Positions 18,101 to 29,070 of a stretch of DNA of 64,000 bases are shown here, piece by piece; positions within the stretch are counted from its first letter, which is position 1, and each line of letters starts with the position of its first letter. This DNA is from Telmatactis stephensoni. Taxonomy: Eukaryota; Cnidaria; Anthozoa; Actiniaria; Isophelliidae. The stretch lies in assembly GCA_029948255.1 (NCBI GenBank), contig JALIZF010001939.1, forward strand, positions 124,001 through 188,000. The letters are read 5' to 3'. Below the pieces are notes generated by a model that was not told the DNA's origin, ran no database searches, and saw nothing but the letters and a program-made list of their open reading frames with translations. Made by a program: the position numbers and the translations under genes.

Positions 18101-21100
18101 CAAAACCTGAAATTTTTGCTTCTGAACGCGCTAATTAAAAAATCGTCGATGAATTTTCTTTTAATTTCCGCTATTAATTATTCAGAATATGTCCAATTAT
18201 GGTTCCAAGTTGGTAATCGAAAGAATACCTCTAAGGTGCTCAAATAAAATTTCAAACTTAGGTATATTTGCATTTGCTTCTGCCGCGGCTGTTTTGCTAA
18301 AGCAGTGTTGATTTCGCCGTGTAGTTTGAGTCACACATATTTGCATGCTTTTTCTGTTGTCACATTACGCACGTGCTGATCGACCGTGCGGAAATATTCA
18401 ATTCGACGACAGAAGTCTTAGTAAAATTGCTGTTGTGGAAAGAGAATGTTGAAGAAGGCATATAACCACCGCCGCAAAAGACAAGCTGATATTTTGTCAA
18501 AAAACTGTCAATATGCAAAATTGTGAGCCTGTCGTCGAATTGAATATTTCCGCACGGTCGATCAGCACGTGCGTAATGTGACAACAGAAAAAGCATGCAA
18601 ATATGTGTGACTCAAACTACACGGCGAAATCAACACTGCTTTAGCAAAACAGCCGCGGCAGAAGCAAATGCAAATATACCTAAGTTTGAAATTTTATTTG
18701 AGCACCTTAGAGGTATTCTTTCGATTACCAACTTGGAACCATAATTGGACATATTCTGAATAATTAATAGCGGAAATTAAAAGAAAATTCATCGACGATT
18801 TTTTAATTAGCGCGTTCAGAAGCAAAAATTTCAGGTTTTGCGAGAAAATGAACAAAAATATTACATGACTTGTACCACTCTTAAAAATCATTGTCTTGGC
18901 CGAATCTATTGAAAATCACAGAAAGTGTAGAACTAAGTCTTGGCAATAACTGAGAGCAAGGATTTTGTTGTATCTTGTCAGAGTAGGTTGTTATCGTAAA
19001 TAGTACAAAACATATGAATTTTTGTATACAAAAAAATAAAACCGTTTTTATTCAAAAACTATGAGTACGATTTTTTTGTCACTTCCTCAGAATGTAGACC
19101 TAACTAACAACTTTACCGTTGGATATGTGGCTCTAAAAGTTTAGACCGATTTTTCTCGAAAATGAGTTTTAAGTAAAGAAGACGACATAATGATTTCTTC
19201 ACTAAAATAAAACGGATTTCAATAAAATATACTTTTTTAAAAACTTCATTCTATATCTAGATAAGTGTGAAAAGATCTTGGCAAAAGACGCTCTGGAGCG
19301 GGAGCTACGGCTGTTTAAACGTCGCTAGTTGACCGTGAAAAAAACTAGACCGAGCTACCTTAAAAGTGAGTGAAAATATTTGAAAACTTCTCCATGAATT
19401 AGCTTTAAAAATCATTCTTGCTTCCCATTGTTTTGACATTAAAGTGGTATGCGTGTATATTTAAGCTCTGAAATGACAGTTTTTGTACATAGTTAATTTC
19501 GAAATCGCAGGATTTTACAGTGAAGTTATTGACAAACGATGCAACATTTCTTGTGATGATATTGAGCATCATGGACCGGATACACATCGTTTTGGTTTTT
19601 TATGTGTTTTTATAAAATATTTGAGATATAACGCGCGCGCAGATTGGCTGGCTACCATGATTATATCAGAGGACAGAGACATGGCTCGCTCACAAAACGT
19701 CGAAAATATTTTATAAAAGCAATATAAAACGATCGCTTATGTCTCTGTACTGTGATATAAACACACTGGAAGATATAGAGCACTTGAAAAGCAAGAGAAA
19801 TACTCGGCTACGCCTCGTGTTCCTAAGCTTGCTTTTCTCTTGCTCTACATCTTCCATCGTTTTATATCACAGTACAGAGACATGCGCGCGCGTTTTATAT
19901 TCCTTAAATAAAAGTGTTCCACATTCTAATTATTGTAACATTTTCGTTATAGAATTAACAAATAGATTTGTTGTGTATTGAACAACAACATAAAAACTGC
20001 TCTTGACAATATGGCGGCCCGCTTTATTCTCTAGTCACATGTTGCATGACCCTCGATCTAAAATTACACAGGAACTCCAATATAACAAGATTCCTTTTTG
20101 CCGTGGTCTGTACTCTAATAGATGCACAGATGACGTCAGAATCTGGTGAGAACAAAAAAAATACGCACGAGACGAAGTCAAGTTGCGTGACTATTGTTCT
20201 CACCACATTTTTGACGTCTTGTGTGCATCAATTAGAGTACTACGGCGAAATGGAATCTATTTGTTTTATATAATATTTTATTGAATCAGAACGTGCTTAA
20301 GATTAAATGACGTCATCTATGTGTGTGTACTGTAATAACACATGGTTTTCGACCACATCAAAGCGTGCGTAATATACCAAATATTATATATAATGTTAAT
20401 AATATATCTAAACCTTACAACTGATTTGATGAGTTTAGTTAGTTTATGTATTCCGATCCTTGTTCAATTATAACTCTAAGAATTATTAATTATTATTGTG
20501 TTTGATTATAATTAAGATTACCTTGTCTAGACTCACAAATGTATGGCTTTTTGACACGGTTGCATTGTATGTCGTCAAACGTTCCGTTTTCTCCATTGTA
20601 GTTCTTTATCATTTTCACACAAGCAACTTTACCAGACGGAAGACCTTTTGGTTCATAATGATACCACTTGTCAATCGTCAGTTTCTCTCCATTAACCCAT
20701 GTCCAGCCCTTTCTTTTCAAGATCGTCTTTTTGGTTCACTGCTCTCCTTGTCCCATTCCCCTGTTGTCATGCCACTCAAACCAATGTACCATTCGTTGGC
20801 CCCCGCACCACCACTAACAGTTATATTTTGTATTTCACGATTTATAAACTTCCACTCGCCCATCGTTTCCATGACAACCAAACTGCCATTTCTTTTGCAG
20901 TCCTTTTCGCTATCTTCCCAGGTTCTCTTATCATCGTGAAAAGTGTAAGTGGAACAGTTAGCTGAAAAACAAATATACATTTTTAATTATTACTCACCGG
21001 CCCTTCTTTCATTAATTCATTCATTCTCAGTCACTTATTCATTCATACGGAATACACTCAGTATCTAGCCGTCTATAGTTTAATCAGCTGTCATTTTTGT

Positions 21101-22312
21101 TTTAGTTAATTAGTCTTCAATTAAAAATCAATTTATGATTAGTCCCTAATACACTAATCATGCATTGGTTGGTTGGTTGGTCGGTCGGCCGGTCGGTCAG
21201 TTGTTGGTTGGTTAGTTGGTTGGTTGGTTGGTTGGTTGATTGGTTGGTTGGTTGATTGGTTGGTTGGTTGGTTGGTTGGTTGGTTGGTTGGTTGGTTTGT
21301 TGGTTTGTTGGTTGGTTGATTGGTTGGTTGATTGGTTGGTTGATTGATTGGTTGCATTGGTTGATTGGTTGGTTGGTTGGTTGGTTGGTTGATTGGTTGG
21401 TTGGTTGGTTGGTTGGTTGGTTGGTTGGTTGGTTGGTTGGTTGGTTAGTTGGTTGATTGGTTGGTTGGTTAATTGATTGGTTGGTTGGTTGGTTGGTTGG
21501 TTGGATGGTTGATTGGTTGGTTGGTTGGTTGGTTGGTTGGTTGGTTGGTTGGTTGGTTGATTGGTTGGTTGATTAGTTGGTTGATTGGTTGGTTGGTTAA
21601 TTGATTGGTTGGTTGGTTGGTTGGTTGGTTGGTTGGTTGGTTGGTTGGTTGGTTGGTTGGTTGGTTGGTTGGTTGGTTGGTTGGTTGGTTGGTTGGTTGG
21701 TTGATTGGTTGGTTGGTTGGTTGGTTGGTTGGTTGGTTGGTTGGTTGGTTGGTTGGTTGGTTGGTTGGTTGATTGGTTGGTTGGTTGATTAGTTGGTTGA
21801 TTGGTTGGTTGGTTGGTTGGTTGATTGGTTGGTTGATTGGTTGGTTGGTTGGTTGATTGGTTGGTTGGTTGGTTGGTTGGTTGGTTGATTGGTTGGTTGG
21901 TTAGTTGATTGGTTGGTTGGTTGGTTGGTTGGTTGGTTGATTGGTTGGTTGGTTGATTGGTTGGTTGGTTGGTTGATTGGTTGGTTGATTGGTTGGTTGA
22001 TTGGTTGGTTGGTTGGTTGGTTGGTTGGTTGGTTGGTTGGTTTGTTGATTGATTGGTTGGTTGATTGGTTGGTTGGTTGCTTGGTTGATTAGTTGGTTGG
22101 TTGGTTGGTTGGTTGGTTGGTTGGCTGGCTGGCTGGCTGGACGGATGGAAGCTTAGTCGGTCGGTCAGTCGTTTCAAATTGATTAATTTTAAACTTCTAC
22201 TTGCGTTACCTTCCACAGTACGTACTACCATGCCATCTCCTCGTCTCCACAAGAACATCAATAACAGCATGACACTAACATTCCAGCCCTGATGCGGTTT
22301 TTGTTTCTCCAT
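14982..22312 (-). CDS. Type I C-type-lectin receptor with ITIMs (receptor 2), lectin exon frameshifted
   Basis: Eight minus-strand exons: 22312-22210 (signal peptide), 20961-20522 (lectin), 17437-17357 and 17168-16974 (Ser/Thr/Pro stalk), 16589-16470 (transmembrane), 16348-16321 (microexon), 16138-15826 (tail 1) and 15170-14982 (tail 2, TAA). All splice phases agree. The sum is 1,469 nt, one base short of a multiple of three, because the lectin exon carries a one-base frameshift. Repaired length would be about 489 residues. The tail holds NPVYENV (YxN, Grb2-type), ALYASV, and in the last exon ITYADL and VEYAAI, both strict ITIMs, plus a PPPY WW-ligand and a poly-Gln tract. It lies 1.8 kb upstream of its paralogue in the same orientation, so a tandem duplication is likely. 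The introns are loaded with repeats, including the 1.78-kb palindrome. If the frameshift is real the allele is null; if it is an assembly error the gene is intact. Confidence 0.75.
15295..15395. mobile_element. Fragment of the AAGCGATCGTTTTATAT MITE
   Basis: GAGACATAAGCGATCG, a TAAAATATTT arm and CAGCCAATCAGCACGCGCG match the element at 19603-19900. Intronic in receptor 2. Confidence 0.55.
15706..16138 (-). other. Tail exon of receptor 2 with two possible ends
   Basis: The exon starts at 16138. If spliced at the GAG/gtaaat donor (last base 15826) it joins 15170 in phase 0 and gains the ITIM exon. If read through, the frame stays open to a TAA at 15706, giving a Ser/Lys-rich end (…GYLNKL) without ITIMs. 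An AATAAA lies across the read-through stop and could serve as a poly(A) signal. NPVYENV and ALYASV are common to both forms. Confidence 0.65.
16321..16348 (-). other. 28-nt cytoplasmic microexon of receptor 2
   Basis: Flanked by ttcttttag and gtaagt on the minus strand, phase 1 in and 2 out, encoding MKCKSSSDD. It restores the frame between the transmembrane exon and the tail exon, exactly as the 31-nt exon does in the paralogue. Confidence 0.7.
16470..16589 (-). other. Transmembrane exon of receptor 2
   Basis: 120 nt, phase 1-1. VEKKFSKKG is followed by a Val/Leu-rich helix of about 24 residues and the stop-transfer WKKRKK. The donor gtaaga lies directly after the basic cluster; the longer open frame beyond it is intronic. 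Confidence 0.75.
16974..17437 (-). other. Mucin-like stalk of receptor 2 (two exons)
   Basis: Exons 17437-17357 (81 nt) and 17168-16974 (195 nt) are both phase 1-1. They encode Thr/Ser/Pro-rich sequence with many TT and TP pairs, typical of an O-glycosylated spacer between a lectin head and the membrane. The paralogue has only a 22-residue equivalent, so stalk length differs strongly between the two. Confidence 0.7.
17582..19359. mobile_element. 1,778-bp giant palindrome with TTAA target sites (Kolobok- or piggyBac-like foldback)
   Basis: Left arm 17582 to about 18413 and right arm about 18530 to 19359 are inverted copies roughly 830 bp long. The only arm differences noticed by eye are at about 17988/18953 and 18002/18939. 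The loop is about 117 bp. TTAA lies on both sides (17578-17581 and 19360-19363). The identical 65-residue open frames in the two arms are not a convincing gene. It sits in the intron between the lectin and stalk exons of receptor 2. Confidence 0.85.
19603..19900. mobile_element. Palindromic MITE, AAAATATTTGAGATATAACG type
   Basis: Inverted AAAATATTT arms around a CGCGCGCAGATTGGCTGG segment, then a second inverted pair (CTGTACTGTGATATA and its inverse) around AAGCAAGAGAAA/CTTGCTTTTCTC. Same intron as the giant palindrome. Confidence 0.6.
20106..20395. mobile_element. Palindromic MITE with CRE-like sites, copy 2
   Basis: More diverged copy of the 4613-4936 element, with TCTGTACTCTAATAGATGCA and its inverse on either side and a TTATATA-rich right end. 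It ends about 130 bp from the lectin exon of receptor 2. Confidence 0.6.
20522..20961 (-). other. C-type-lectin domain of receptor 2, interrupted by a frameshift
   Basis: One exon of 440 nt where phase demands 441. The 5' part reads [10 protein letters not shown], then [17 protein letters not shown] and NEWYIGLSG; the 3' part reads [11 protein letters not shown], an EPKG loop, DDIQC and PYICES. The frame changes near 20715-20735: the first frame meets a TGA, while the second starts just before KRKGWTW. EPK replaces EPN and FDDIQC replaces WND, so the calcium site is partly degraded. Unlike the paralogue, the domain has no internal intron. Confidence 0.75.
21166..22135. repeat. (TTGG)n tetranucleotide array, about 970 bp
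   Basis: Nearly pure TTGG with scattered TTGA, TTAG, TTTG and a few TTAA variants, grading into GGCT and GGTC units at its edges. On the minus strand it reads as Asn-Gln-Pro-Thr repeats in every frame, without stops. It lies in the first intron of receptor 2. Confidence 0.9.
22210..22312 (-). other. Signal-peptide exon of receptor 2
   Basis: ATG at 22312, then a short polar lead and a hydrophobic core (VMLLLMFLW). The donor gtaacg is in phase 1 and fits the lectin exon at 20961. The frame also runs on through the intron into the TTGG array. Confidence 0.65.
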
Positions 22313-23416
22313 AAGTCGACTTTTTCAATCATTAACAGTGGTCTGAGATGGAACAAACTATAATTGTTATGTCAATTATTTCATTTTGCTTTGCTTCCGT
22401 GACATCAACGATTTAGTTCCTCTTCATATAACTCAGTCTACATTTCAATCCAAAGTTGAAAGAATAGCAGAATAGAGGTGCGACTGTAGTTCCTGTTATA
22501 TGATTGGGATTATTGCGCTTTCATTAGGATATGTTTGAGCTAGTTTATATTTATACACACGGAAAAAATCTAAATAAAATCGTATCATAATTCAAGCCTT
22601 TACTGAGCTATACATCTTAACAGATCATTCCGTTAGTAATACGCATTGAAAAGATATTGTAATGTACTTACTTGCAGTGTCACTTGGCTTTGTTTTCAAG
22701 TCACTAAGTCAGTTCGGTCCACATTTTGAAAATGAAGGTAAAGCCACGGTTTGTCGCCAGTCTTACTGATAGAGCTGCTTAAACTGTGGCCACTTGTTAT
22801 CACTGCGTGATTAGCTTTGTTCCAAACACAATATACTTATGATGAAACTAGCAGCACAACGATGACTATATAGGGTATATAAAAATTGGTATAAACTGAG
22901 GCGAAGCAGTGCGTATGATTTGATTAAAGATGCATGCTGCCTTAATGAATAGAACTGAAAACTCAATAAAACCAACATGACAGAACTTGACAAGCCATCT
23001 ACACATCAATGTAACAATCATTAATCCCCTCCCTCATTCTATTCATTCAATATCTGTCTTTAAAAAAGTATTTTCTAACTCAACTAACTAATTGAGCTTT
23101 TATGAATTTTCAGTCTGTAGTTGTTTTAATATTTTATGATTTGCGTGATTTTTCCCTGAGCAGCAGTTTGTCACTGCTTGTGCTGCTACGACTGCCAACT
23201 AAGTTTCGATTCGACTCTCGGTGTCTGAATAGAGTAAAAAACCCTGATGACAACAGTCTGTGAAAGAGAGAAAGGAAGTCTAGAATATTGAAGAGAGGTA
23301 TTTTACAAATCAAAAGTCCCCTTCAACTGCTTGGTCAGAGATTAAAGGAACAAATTAACTAATACTTGGGAATTAAATACAAGCGAACTGAAATATCCTT
23401 AAAACGCTGAAAACGG

Positions 23417-23538
23417 AGCACTGATGGAGAGAGGGGAGTAAAATGAGCGCACCGTCGAACTCAAGTTCAGTTACTCAAATTGTTGTCACGAGTTATCGAC
23501 GTAAAATATGGTCGCTTTGCTTTGCTTTGCTTTGCTTT
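23417..23538 (+). mobile_element. SINE 3' fragment with CTTTG tail
   Basis: Matches the 3' half of the 9187-9405 element (ACTGATGGAGAG, TAAAATGAGCGCACCGTCG, GAGTTATCGACGTAAAAT, TGGTCG) and ends in four CTTTG units. Confidence 0.6.
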
Positions 23539-24036
23539 AGCGCCCCTCCCAGATCGAGAGTAGAGATTTTTGATCGGTAATTACCGTAGTTAAAACACTA
23601 TTTCCTCTTGTCGCAAACAATATCTCTTGAAAATTACATTGTCAATTTCAAGACAGTTTAAGGTGCTCAAAATACACAAAATAAATTTACATACTGCTGT
23701 CACGTGATTGCTGACCAGAAATCTATATTGTGGTTAATTTTTTCCGCTGGTTTGAATGTTTTCTTTAAATTTTCCTGAAGGTTGCTTCAAGTTTAAGTTA
23801 AGGGGTTTAATCGTAGATAAGTTATGTATTTAGGTTAAAGAGGTTTAACTGAAATAAATGGATTACGAAAGCAAAACAATGCGCGAAAAAAAAAACATGC
23901 AGTGGAAAATCTCAAGCCACAATGCGATCTGGAAGGTTTGCTTATAGATATTGTCAGTTATATTACACACATATAAAGACATAATTTGTCATATTAATCA
24001 TATTTAGAAGGTGTAATTTATATTTATTTAATATAT

Positions 24037-24177
24037 CAAGAGACCATACCGACCAAGAGAGCGAAACTGGTATTGATGTCTGTGTGATGTGCTTGGCACT
24101 TAAGGTTATTTTAAGTAACAGGAAGTGACGTCATCGCACGCGAATGTCTTAGTATTATGGTCTCTTGATAATATTCC
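24037..24177. mobile_element. MITE family CAAGAGACC, copy 3
   Basis: 141 bp, ends CAAGAGACCATA and TATGGTCTCTTG. The interior matches the left part of copy 1, including AGCGAAACTGGTATTGATGT and GTGACGTCATCGC. It looks like an internal deletion form. Confidence 0.75.
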
Positions 24178-24363
24178 ATATAAGGAAGTAAATAAGCAAG
24201 TTTGAAAATTTTATCATTCTTTGATCCAGGAATATTCCATAGGTGTATCATTTTAAGATTTTGTGGATTAAAGTTTATCATTATTTTTAGATTTACTTTC
24301 AGATTTATTTATAGTGTTCCTTTAGTAGGCTGCTTGGTGACTGACACTGAAATAAAGTAAATG

Positions 24364-24699
24364 CACAGGGGACCCGGCTTGGGACTTTTTTTATCAAGAA
24401 TAAAATGAATTAAAGCTCTTTGGGTTTCCTGTGGCAACCTAGATGAAAACGTACCGCGGTAACTTGATAGCGCCAGGTACTAGTGTAACGCACTCACCTT
24501 TAATAGTACATACAGTAATATAAATAATACTTCTGTGTGTACTAAGGCAAGTGCGTTACACTAGTACGCGATGCTTAATCAAGTTACCGCGGTACATTTA
24601 ATTTATGTGATCGAGTTTCATTGAGGTTGCCACAGGAAACCCAAAGAGCTTTCGTTCATTTTATTCTTGATAAACGACTCCCAAGCCGGGTCCCCTGTG
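24364..24699. mobile_element. 336-bp foldback element
   Basis: CACAGGGGACCCGGCTTGGG and its inverse at the ends, with inner inverted pairs CTCTTTGGGTTTCCTGTGGC, GTACCGCGGTAACTTGA and GTACTAGTGTAACGCAC. GTAAATG flanks both sides (24357-24363 and 24700-24706), a 7-bp duplication. Confidence 0.75.
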
Positions 24700-25114
24700 G
24701 TAAATGTAGCTATTTGTACAAACATTGACCCTTTAAAACATAGAAGCTGAGACCAAAATGAAAATGGTGAAATCTTGTTGATGAAGCGCGTGCACGTGGA
24801 CGTTTTAAACAGTGAATTAGTCGTATTTTGGTATTTTAGATGCGATCGATTATGCATTTATAGACTAAACACATGAAAATCGAAATATTTAGTAATATCA
24901 TTAGTAAACCCGGCATCCATTTTGGGCTCAGCTTCTAAAATAAATTGATATATATGATAAATTTGATAATTTTGTCTCATCTTCTCGTTGTATCTGCAGC
25001 AATCTGTGACATCCACTCATAACTGAATAGTCGATAATTGTACATTTGTATTTATTTCTTGACATTGACTGACATATCCAAAAACTTGTATGATATAAAT
25101 ATTGTACGTTTTTT

Positions 25115-25876
25115 ACCCCGGGGGAGGGGGGCACTTCCTATAATGGACTATACAGGGATGCTCCGCCCGACTAAGGGGTACTTTTTGAGGACAGAGGTAT
25201 AGAAATGGGTAGGGAATTTCCGATTTTATGTATCGAAAAGGGTAGGACATTTCGATTTTATGTATAGAAAGGGTAGGAAGTTCGCGAATTTTTGGTATAG
25301 AAAAGGAATTTGTAGCGAAGCTAGCTAGTGTGTCATTCAAGCCGAACGCGCTCGTACGTACATGATAGTTTCAGGTTCGTAACATGGTATATTTTTGTCT
25401 CACTGATCCCAGGTTTTTACAGAAATTTTGATCCCTGAACCCATATTTTTAGAAATTTTTGATCCCTGATCCTTGGTGCAAAAATCTGAGCTGATCCCTG
25501 ATCCTGACCCAATGTTCCTAGCTGATCCTTGATCCCACCCATTTGATCCCTGAGCCCTGGCCTCTGATCCCTGATCCTGGCCATAATTTGGGGCTTGATC
25601 CCTGATCCCATATACCATGTTACAAGCCTGATAGTTTTAAACACTAGATAGGTGTAAATGTGAGTACACTTTGCTCTGACTGTGACGTTGTTTAGAATAG
25701 ACAATCCAAAATACAAGTAAAATAGTAAAAGGGATACCTTTTTGTCAAAGGTATATATTTAAAAAACATTTTGGCAAACTTTTTTGCCAAAATTTGGTAT
25801 ATAAAAGGGTAAGGGGTCGAACGTTCCGGGTGGAGCATTCCCGTGCAAAAGTTCTACTGGCAACTCTCCCTGGGGA
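25115..25876. mobile_element. CCCCGGGGGAGGG element with nested insertion
   Basis: The left end CCCCGGGGGAGGGGGGCACT and right end CTCTCCCTGGGG are imperfect inverted copies. The interior has repeated AAAGGGTAGG/TATAGAAA units. A second element at 25380-25622 is inserted inside. Confidence 0.55.
25380..25622. mobile_element. Element with TGATCCCTGATCC reiteration
   Basis: TAACATGGTATA at the left and TATACCATGTTA at the right are inverted. Between them TGATCCCTGATCC-type units repeat at least eight times with short unique spacers. The same layout as the GGAATCC element at 13606-13857, with a different motif. Confidence 0.65.
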
Positions 25877-27477
25877 TTTTTAATCTGCATATTTCAATAC
25901 AATCAATATCTACAGATATAAATAACGAAGCTTACAACATTGTTTTCAGTCTTTATTTATTAGTTTACTGGCTGATTCATTTGTACAACAAATAACATAA
26001 CGTTACAACTTACTGAAACTAAAAGTCGTGTCTTTCACTTAAGAACTGACGTCACGAATCTACCATGGAAACGGCGATGTGTGTTAGTCACGTGACCAAC
26101 ACGGGAATTGCAAATACCACAATAAGGGAATTTGAATTGTTATTAAGCATATCTAGCTTTTCCGTCTTGTCAATTTTCTGTACATAATTAAACGGCTAAT
26201 TGGTAAAGTGTATGACGTTTGAGGGATAGGACTGTTTCGTTTTATTGTTAAGATCTTTTGTCTCTAAAATTTAAAAGTTGTATTTCAGTTTGGGGCAGAA
26301 TCGGTACAATTTTGTTTACGAAAGAATTCGAGGACAGTGATATGTATCAAACAGGAATCTGATAAAGAGAAAAATGGGTCAACGATTGAAACAGGGATTG
26401 AACAGACGATTAAGTACTAGACTTATCTCTAAGGCTACAAACATGAGCCAGTAAACAATAAATAATTCATTGTTTGTTATTAGTTATATGGAAAAATAGA
26501 ATCTCTTTTTTAGATTAATAATATAGATACAATAAATATCTATTAGTCATTCTAGAACCGACTAAATAATCCTTGGTTATAGCTGGTAGTTGCTTGGTAA
26601 CATGGGGTAGAAACCTTGAATTTTTCATGCTTTTTGTAAAATCATTAACAAAATTCTTTATTATCTGATCGTGACATAATTTTTTGACAATTCTTATAAA
26701 CATGAATGGTGTCTTGACGGGATGTAATTACGGGGCTTAATAGTCATTAATTCTGAAATGTAAAAATGAAATGACGCATGCGCAGGGCAGCAGCCATGTT
26801 TGACAACATCATCGGAAAAGGCTTACTTTAACCTAATTCATACTTGCTACTATTCCGCTAGATGAACAAGAAAATTAATTATTACAAATTTAGCCTCATT
26901 ATTCGCTACTACTATTGTTTCCATAGCAACATACCAGCTTGACCAGGGAGATGTCAGCATTTAATAAAATGTCAAAGCCATAAGATGATATATTCAACTG
27001 CGATTATTATCAATATATCTCACAGTTTCGTCTTATGTTATATCGGGCTTTGCAAAAAAACAACTTGCCACCTTAACTACATTCTCGTAATTTAGAGCTA
27101 AATTCTCTAATATTGTTTATATTTTATATTGAACAGCACTAACTGTTATAGTTTTCTAATAATGAATAATATAATATCTTGAAATCAAATTAATGAAGTA
27201 TGGAATGGAATTTGGATTGCGGATTGTGGGTTTGCTAGTAATTCGCTATGATACTTTTGTCAATTCAAATGATAAAATATACATGAATATAATTACATTA
27301 AATAAGTCGTCATTTGTGTGCGACTATTATTAAATAATACATGATAAGTACATTGTTTACCGATTAAATATAATCAGGTCAACTAGAACTTATTAAAAGT
27401 TGTCCTTGAACCTAGTTTAAACTATTTAATAAGAGTAATATAGTTACATATTTATACTTAGTGTTTAATGTGCGCAT

Positions 27478-27755
27478 AAGACCTTGTTCTCACTAGCAAC
27501 GCAAGCATACATATCAAGCTTTTTCTATTGTTCTGGTTGCGCGAAAGAACAAAAGAAATTGCCATATTAGGGCATTTGTCTATTGTTTTTGCGCAACCAA
27601 AAGCTTGATATGAAGTGCAAGCAACATACGCAGACTCAGTACTGCATTTATCACCGAGGTGTGAGAAAAGACAAGCACCGCTAATGAGCAGTACCCTACT
27701 GAGTCTGCGTATGTTGCTTGAGCTTATGCTTGCGTCGCTAGTGAAAACAAGGCTT
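27478..27755. mobile_element. MITE AAGCCTGGTTTTCACTAGCG, copy 1
   Basis: The ends ACCTTGTTCTCACTAGCAACG and its inverse, with an inner AGCAACATACGCAGACTCAGTA and its inverse. Copy 2 is at 59117-59254 inside the MANSC-like gene. Confidence 0.65.
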
Positions 27756-29070
27756 AAGGAATTATAAGGCCTGGATACACAGCTTTTCTTGCTACGTTGT
27801 ATGCAATAAGACAATTTTGGGGCTGTCATACGATGCAGGTTTTCCTGCGACGTTTGGGCTTGAGCGTGGATCCAAGCAGTTTCTAATTGATCAATTACCA
27901 CCGCGTGCATAATTACGCGTCATTGGTTAACATTCTACCGGGAAGCCAACAAAGTGTTCAGGCATCAGTACAGAAAACTCCGTCTTTCCCTGAATTTTTG
28001 GTGGCCTATTTACCAAATTCCAAATCGAGACTATAGAGACGCGTAATTTTGCCAAACGGTGGTAATGACAAGATCAAGATGCAAACGCAAAGACACAACC
28101 ATCGTCTTTCTTAACTAGTTGCAGAAGTGGTGCAGAAGGTGCAGAAGTGAACTAAATTATTCAGTACAGTTGCAGCTATGCAACTGCGGTTGCTAGGGTG
28201 ACCAGCCCGTGTAAATTCTGCTGTGTGTCCAGGTCTTGATCCCCTCGACACTTTTTTGCTGAAATTCTTTTTCTCTCAAAAATGGTGACTGTGTACATAT
28301 AATTGTGCGTTATCGTTCCATTTCGGAAAATCCGGTACAGTAACTAAACTTACAAAGGGATATTTTTACTACGCAGTAGACGACTTTCAAAAAAGTGAGC
28401 TTTTAGTAAATTACCCTTAAGGACTTAGTAGCCATGGCAACGAGGCCAACAATATCTCTTCATAGGAACAAGCATGGCGACACATTGTGTCAAAGATGAT
28501 AAATTTCTTGCCCTTTGAGATACCTTCCCTGTGTATTTTATAGGATTAATTTACACTCATTTGCTTCATGATGACTTTAGAGGCCTTGGTGACCTCGCTG
28601 TCATGACACTCGTTACCAGTCCTTTTGGTGATCTGGTGCAAGCCCGCCATTTTTGAAAGCTCGTGTATTCTTTCAAAGTAACAGCTCTTTTTAACCGGTC
28701 TATGTATGCTTAGAAATAGAAGTATATGTATGCTTAGAAATAGAAGTATATGTAAGCTTAGAAATGGAAGGATAATGCAATTAGATGTATTTTTATCTTT
28801 CACGAAAAGAGTTGAAAATTAGCCTGAATAATGCTGTTTTATCTGAGTTCAAATTTTTTAAAAATCAGTCCATTTTGCAGTACAGCTTGTAAGGTTCAAA
28901 TCTGATGCAGGCGTTAAGGTGCTTTGTGAATAGAGTGCTTGATTGTCCATCTTATATCCGGACTTTTGCTCGTCATTTCTCATCTTGAAGTTTAACTACG
29001 CATGTGTTAATAAGATGGCGTTTATTTTTAGCGCTTTCTCGCACAAGAATCGCTTCTTATTCTAGACACT

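Larger units (their letters stand above)
22313..29070. other. Intergenic region, repeat-rich, no gene recognised
   Basis: Between the start of receptor 2 and the end of the Pax gene. Contains a SINE fragment, four or more MITEs, a nested CCCCGGGG element (25115-25876) and a 24-bp triplet repeat at 28704-28770. Short open frames here show no domain or codon pattern that I recognise. Confidence 0.6.

Noticed and set aside
18050..18891. Two identical 65-residue frames on opposite strands
   Set aside because: They are the same sequence in the two arms of the palindrome; composition is AT-driven and there is no sign of a domain.
21256..22092. Several plus-strand frames of Gly-Trp-Leu-Val repeats
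   Set aside because: Products of the TTGG array, read on the strand opposite to the host gene.
27458..27910. 150-residue minus-strand frame
   Set aside because: Covers a palindromic MITE whose copy is also found at 59117-59254; not a gene.
28704..28770. Short 24-bp direct repeat, about three units
   Set aside because: Looked at as a possible CRISPR-like array, but units abut without unique spacers and the context is animal DNA.
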